DNA of 7,127 bases, taken from positions 1-7,127 of the forward strand of contig JANRIF010000257.1 in NCBI GenBank assembly GCA_033765245.1, given 5' to 3'. The notes below the pieces were generated by a model. That model was not told the DNA's origin. It did not search any database and worked only from the letters and a program-made list of their open reading frames with translations. Below, in pieces: positions 6,773 through 7,127 of this stretch. How positions within the stretch are numbered: position 1 is the stretch's first letter; the number at the start of each line of letters is the position of its first letter. Origin of the DNA: GCA-002840015 sp033765245. GTDB taxonomy: Bacteria; Pseudomonadota; Gammaproteobacteria; Xanthomonadales; Xanthomonadaceae. The position numbers were made by a program, and so were the translations under genes.

Positions 6773-7127
6773 AACGCTTCACCTACTTCCTGATTGCCGG
6801 CGGCATCGCGGCCGCGGCCAATTTCCTGTCGCGCATCGCATTGAGCCTGGCGCTGCCTTATGCCGCCGCCATCGCGCTGGCCTATCTGGTGGGAATGGCC
6901 ACGGCGTTCTCGCTCAACCGCAGGTTCGTCTTCCCCGAGGGCAACGAGCATCCCGGCAGACAAGCACTATGGTTCACCCTGGTCAACATCGTCGCATTGG
7001 CGCAGACGCTGGCGGTCAGCCTGTTGCTGGCGCGCTGGCTATTGCCGACGCTCGGGGTGAGCGCCTGGCGCGAGGAAATCGCGCATGCGGTTGGGGTCGC
7101 GGTGCCGATCTTCTCCAGCTACATCGG
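6769..7127 (+). CDS. GtrA-family small membrane protein, 3' end outside window
   Basis: GTG 6769 overlaps the previous stop as GTGA, and an in-frame TAA (6766-6768) lies directly before it, so no earlier start is possible. A GGGGG run at 6756-6760 lies 8 bases upstream as a possible ribosome binding site. The visible 119 residues begin MKRFTYFLIAGGIAAAANF and continue to ATAFSLNRRFVFPEG (47-61), the GtrA hallmark of an aromatic/glycine first helix and F-x-L-N-R-x-F-V-F after the second. Three to four membrane segments are expected: about 5-25, 32-50, 68-92 and a fourth starting near 108 and running to the window edge. GtrA proteins are implicated in translocating polyprenyl-phosphate sugars. 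The mycobacterial GtrA protein Rv3789 is encoded next to dprE1 and has been proposed to act in arabinose-lipid export or as an anchor for an arabinosyltransferase. Here the likely job is delivering the lipid-linked pentose to the GT-C protein encoded just upstream. About 10-30 residues are probably missing. Confidence 0.9.
   Translation, partial: MKRFTYFLIAGGIAAAANFLSRIALSLALPYAAAIALAYLVGMATAFSLNRRFVFPEGNEHPGRQALWFTLVNIVALAQTLAVSLLLARWLLPTLGVSAWREEIAHAVGVAVPIFSSYI

Larger units (their letters stand above)
1..7127 (+). other. Predicted single operon for lipid-linked pentofuranose synthesis, export and transfer
   Basis: All seven genes are on one strand. Their junctions are 0 (255/256), 1-base overlap (1557), 4-base overlap (2294-2297), 2-base gap, 4-base gap and 4-base overlap (6769-6772). 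No intergenic space exists to hold an internal promoter or terminator, so the genes are almost certainly cotranscribed from a promoter upstream of the window. Functions run in a sensible order: phosphoribosyl transfer to lipid, 2'-oxidation, 2'-reduction, two unassigned redox/epimerase steps, periplasmic transfer, membrane translocation. Confidence 0.85.

Noticed and set aside
1..7127. Search for tRNA, rRNA, CRISPR, insertion sequence, terminator hairpins and long repeats
   Set aside because: Essentially every base is in a coding frame, and no cloverleaf, array, inverted-repeat end or hairpin with a T tract was noticed by eye. A computed scan was not possible.

Overview
The window is one uninterrupted, GC-rich stretch of seven same-strand (+) genes, with no gap longer than 4 bases between them. 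The first gene lacks its 5' end and the last lacks its 3' end. GC content, Gram-negative-style operon packing and protein character suggest a gammaproteobacterium, perhaps of the Xanthomonadales type. That taxonomic guess is inference from style; there is no marker gene.

Layout: (1) 1-255, C-terminal end of a UbiA-family polyprenyl-phosphate phosphoribosyltransferase; (2) 256-1557, a DprE1-like FAD oxidase; (3) 1557-2297, a DprE2-like short-chain reductase; (4) 2294-3247, an extended-SDR epimerase/dehydratase-like protein; (5) 3250-4548, a two-dinucleotide-fold FAD enzyme of the amine oxidase / protoporphyrinogen oxidase / UDP-galactopyranose mutase-like superfamily; (6) 4553-6772, a large polytopic GT-C-type glycosyltransferase candidate with an N-terminal periplasmic domain; (7) 6769-7127+, a GtrA-family small membrane protein.

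Genes 1-3 form the pathway that in mycobacteria makes decaprenyl-phosphoryl-D-arabinofuranose: PRPP plus polyprenyl phosphate gives polyprenyl-phospho-5-phosphoribose, which is dephosphorylated, and its 2'-OH is then oxidised (DprE1) and re-reduced with inversion (DprE2). GtrA proteins are linked to moving polyprenyl-phosphate sugars across the inner membrane, and GT-C enzymes use such sugars as donors on the periplasmic face. The simplest reading is a self-contained Gram-negative system that makes a lipid-linked pentofuranose (probably D-Araf or a derivative), exports it, and attaches it to an envelope glycan or protein. Genes 4 and 5 are not part of the mycobacterial route. They are the least explained part and may modify the sugar or lipid carrier.

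Six successive junctions run 0, -1, -4, +2, +4 and -4 bases, so the genes are probably cotranscribed and largely translationally coupled. No promoter, terminator, tRNA, rRNA, CRISPR, insertion sequence or long repeat was seen. The promoter must lie upstream of base 1 and the operon continues beyond base 7127.
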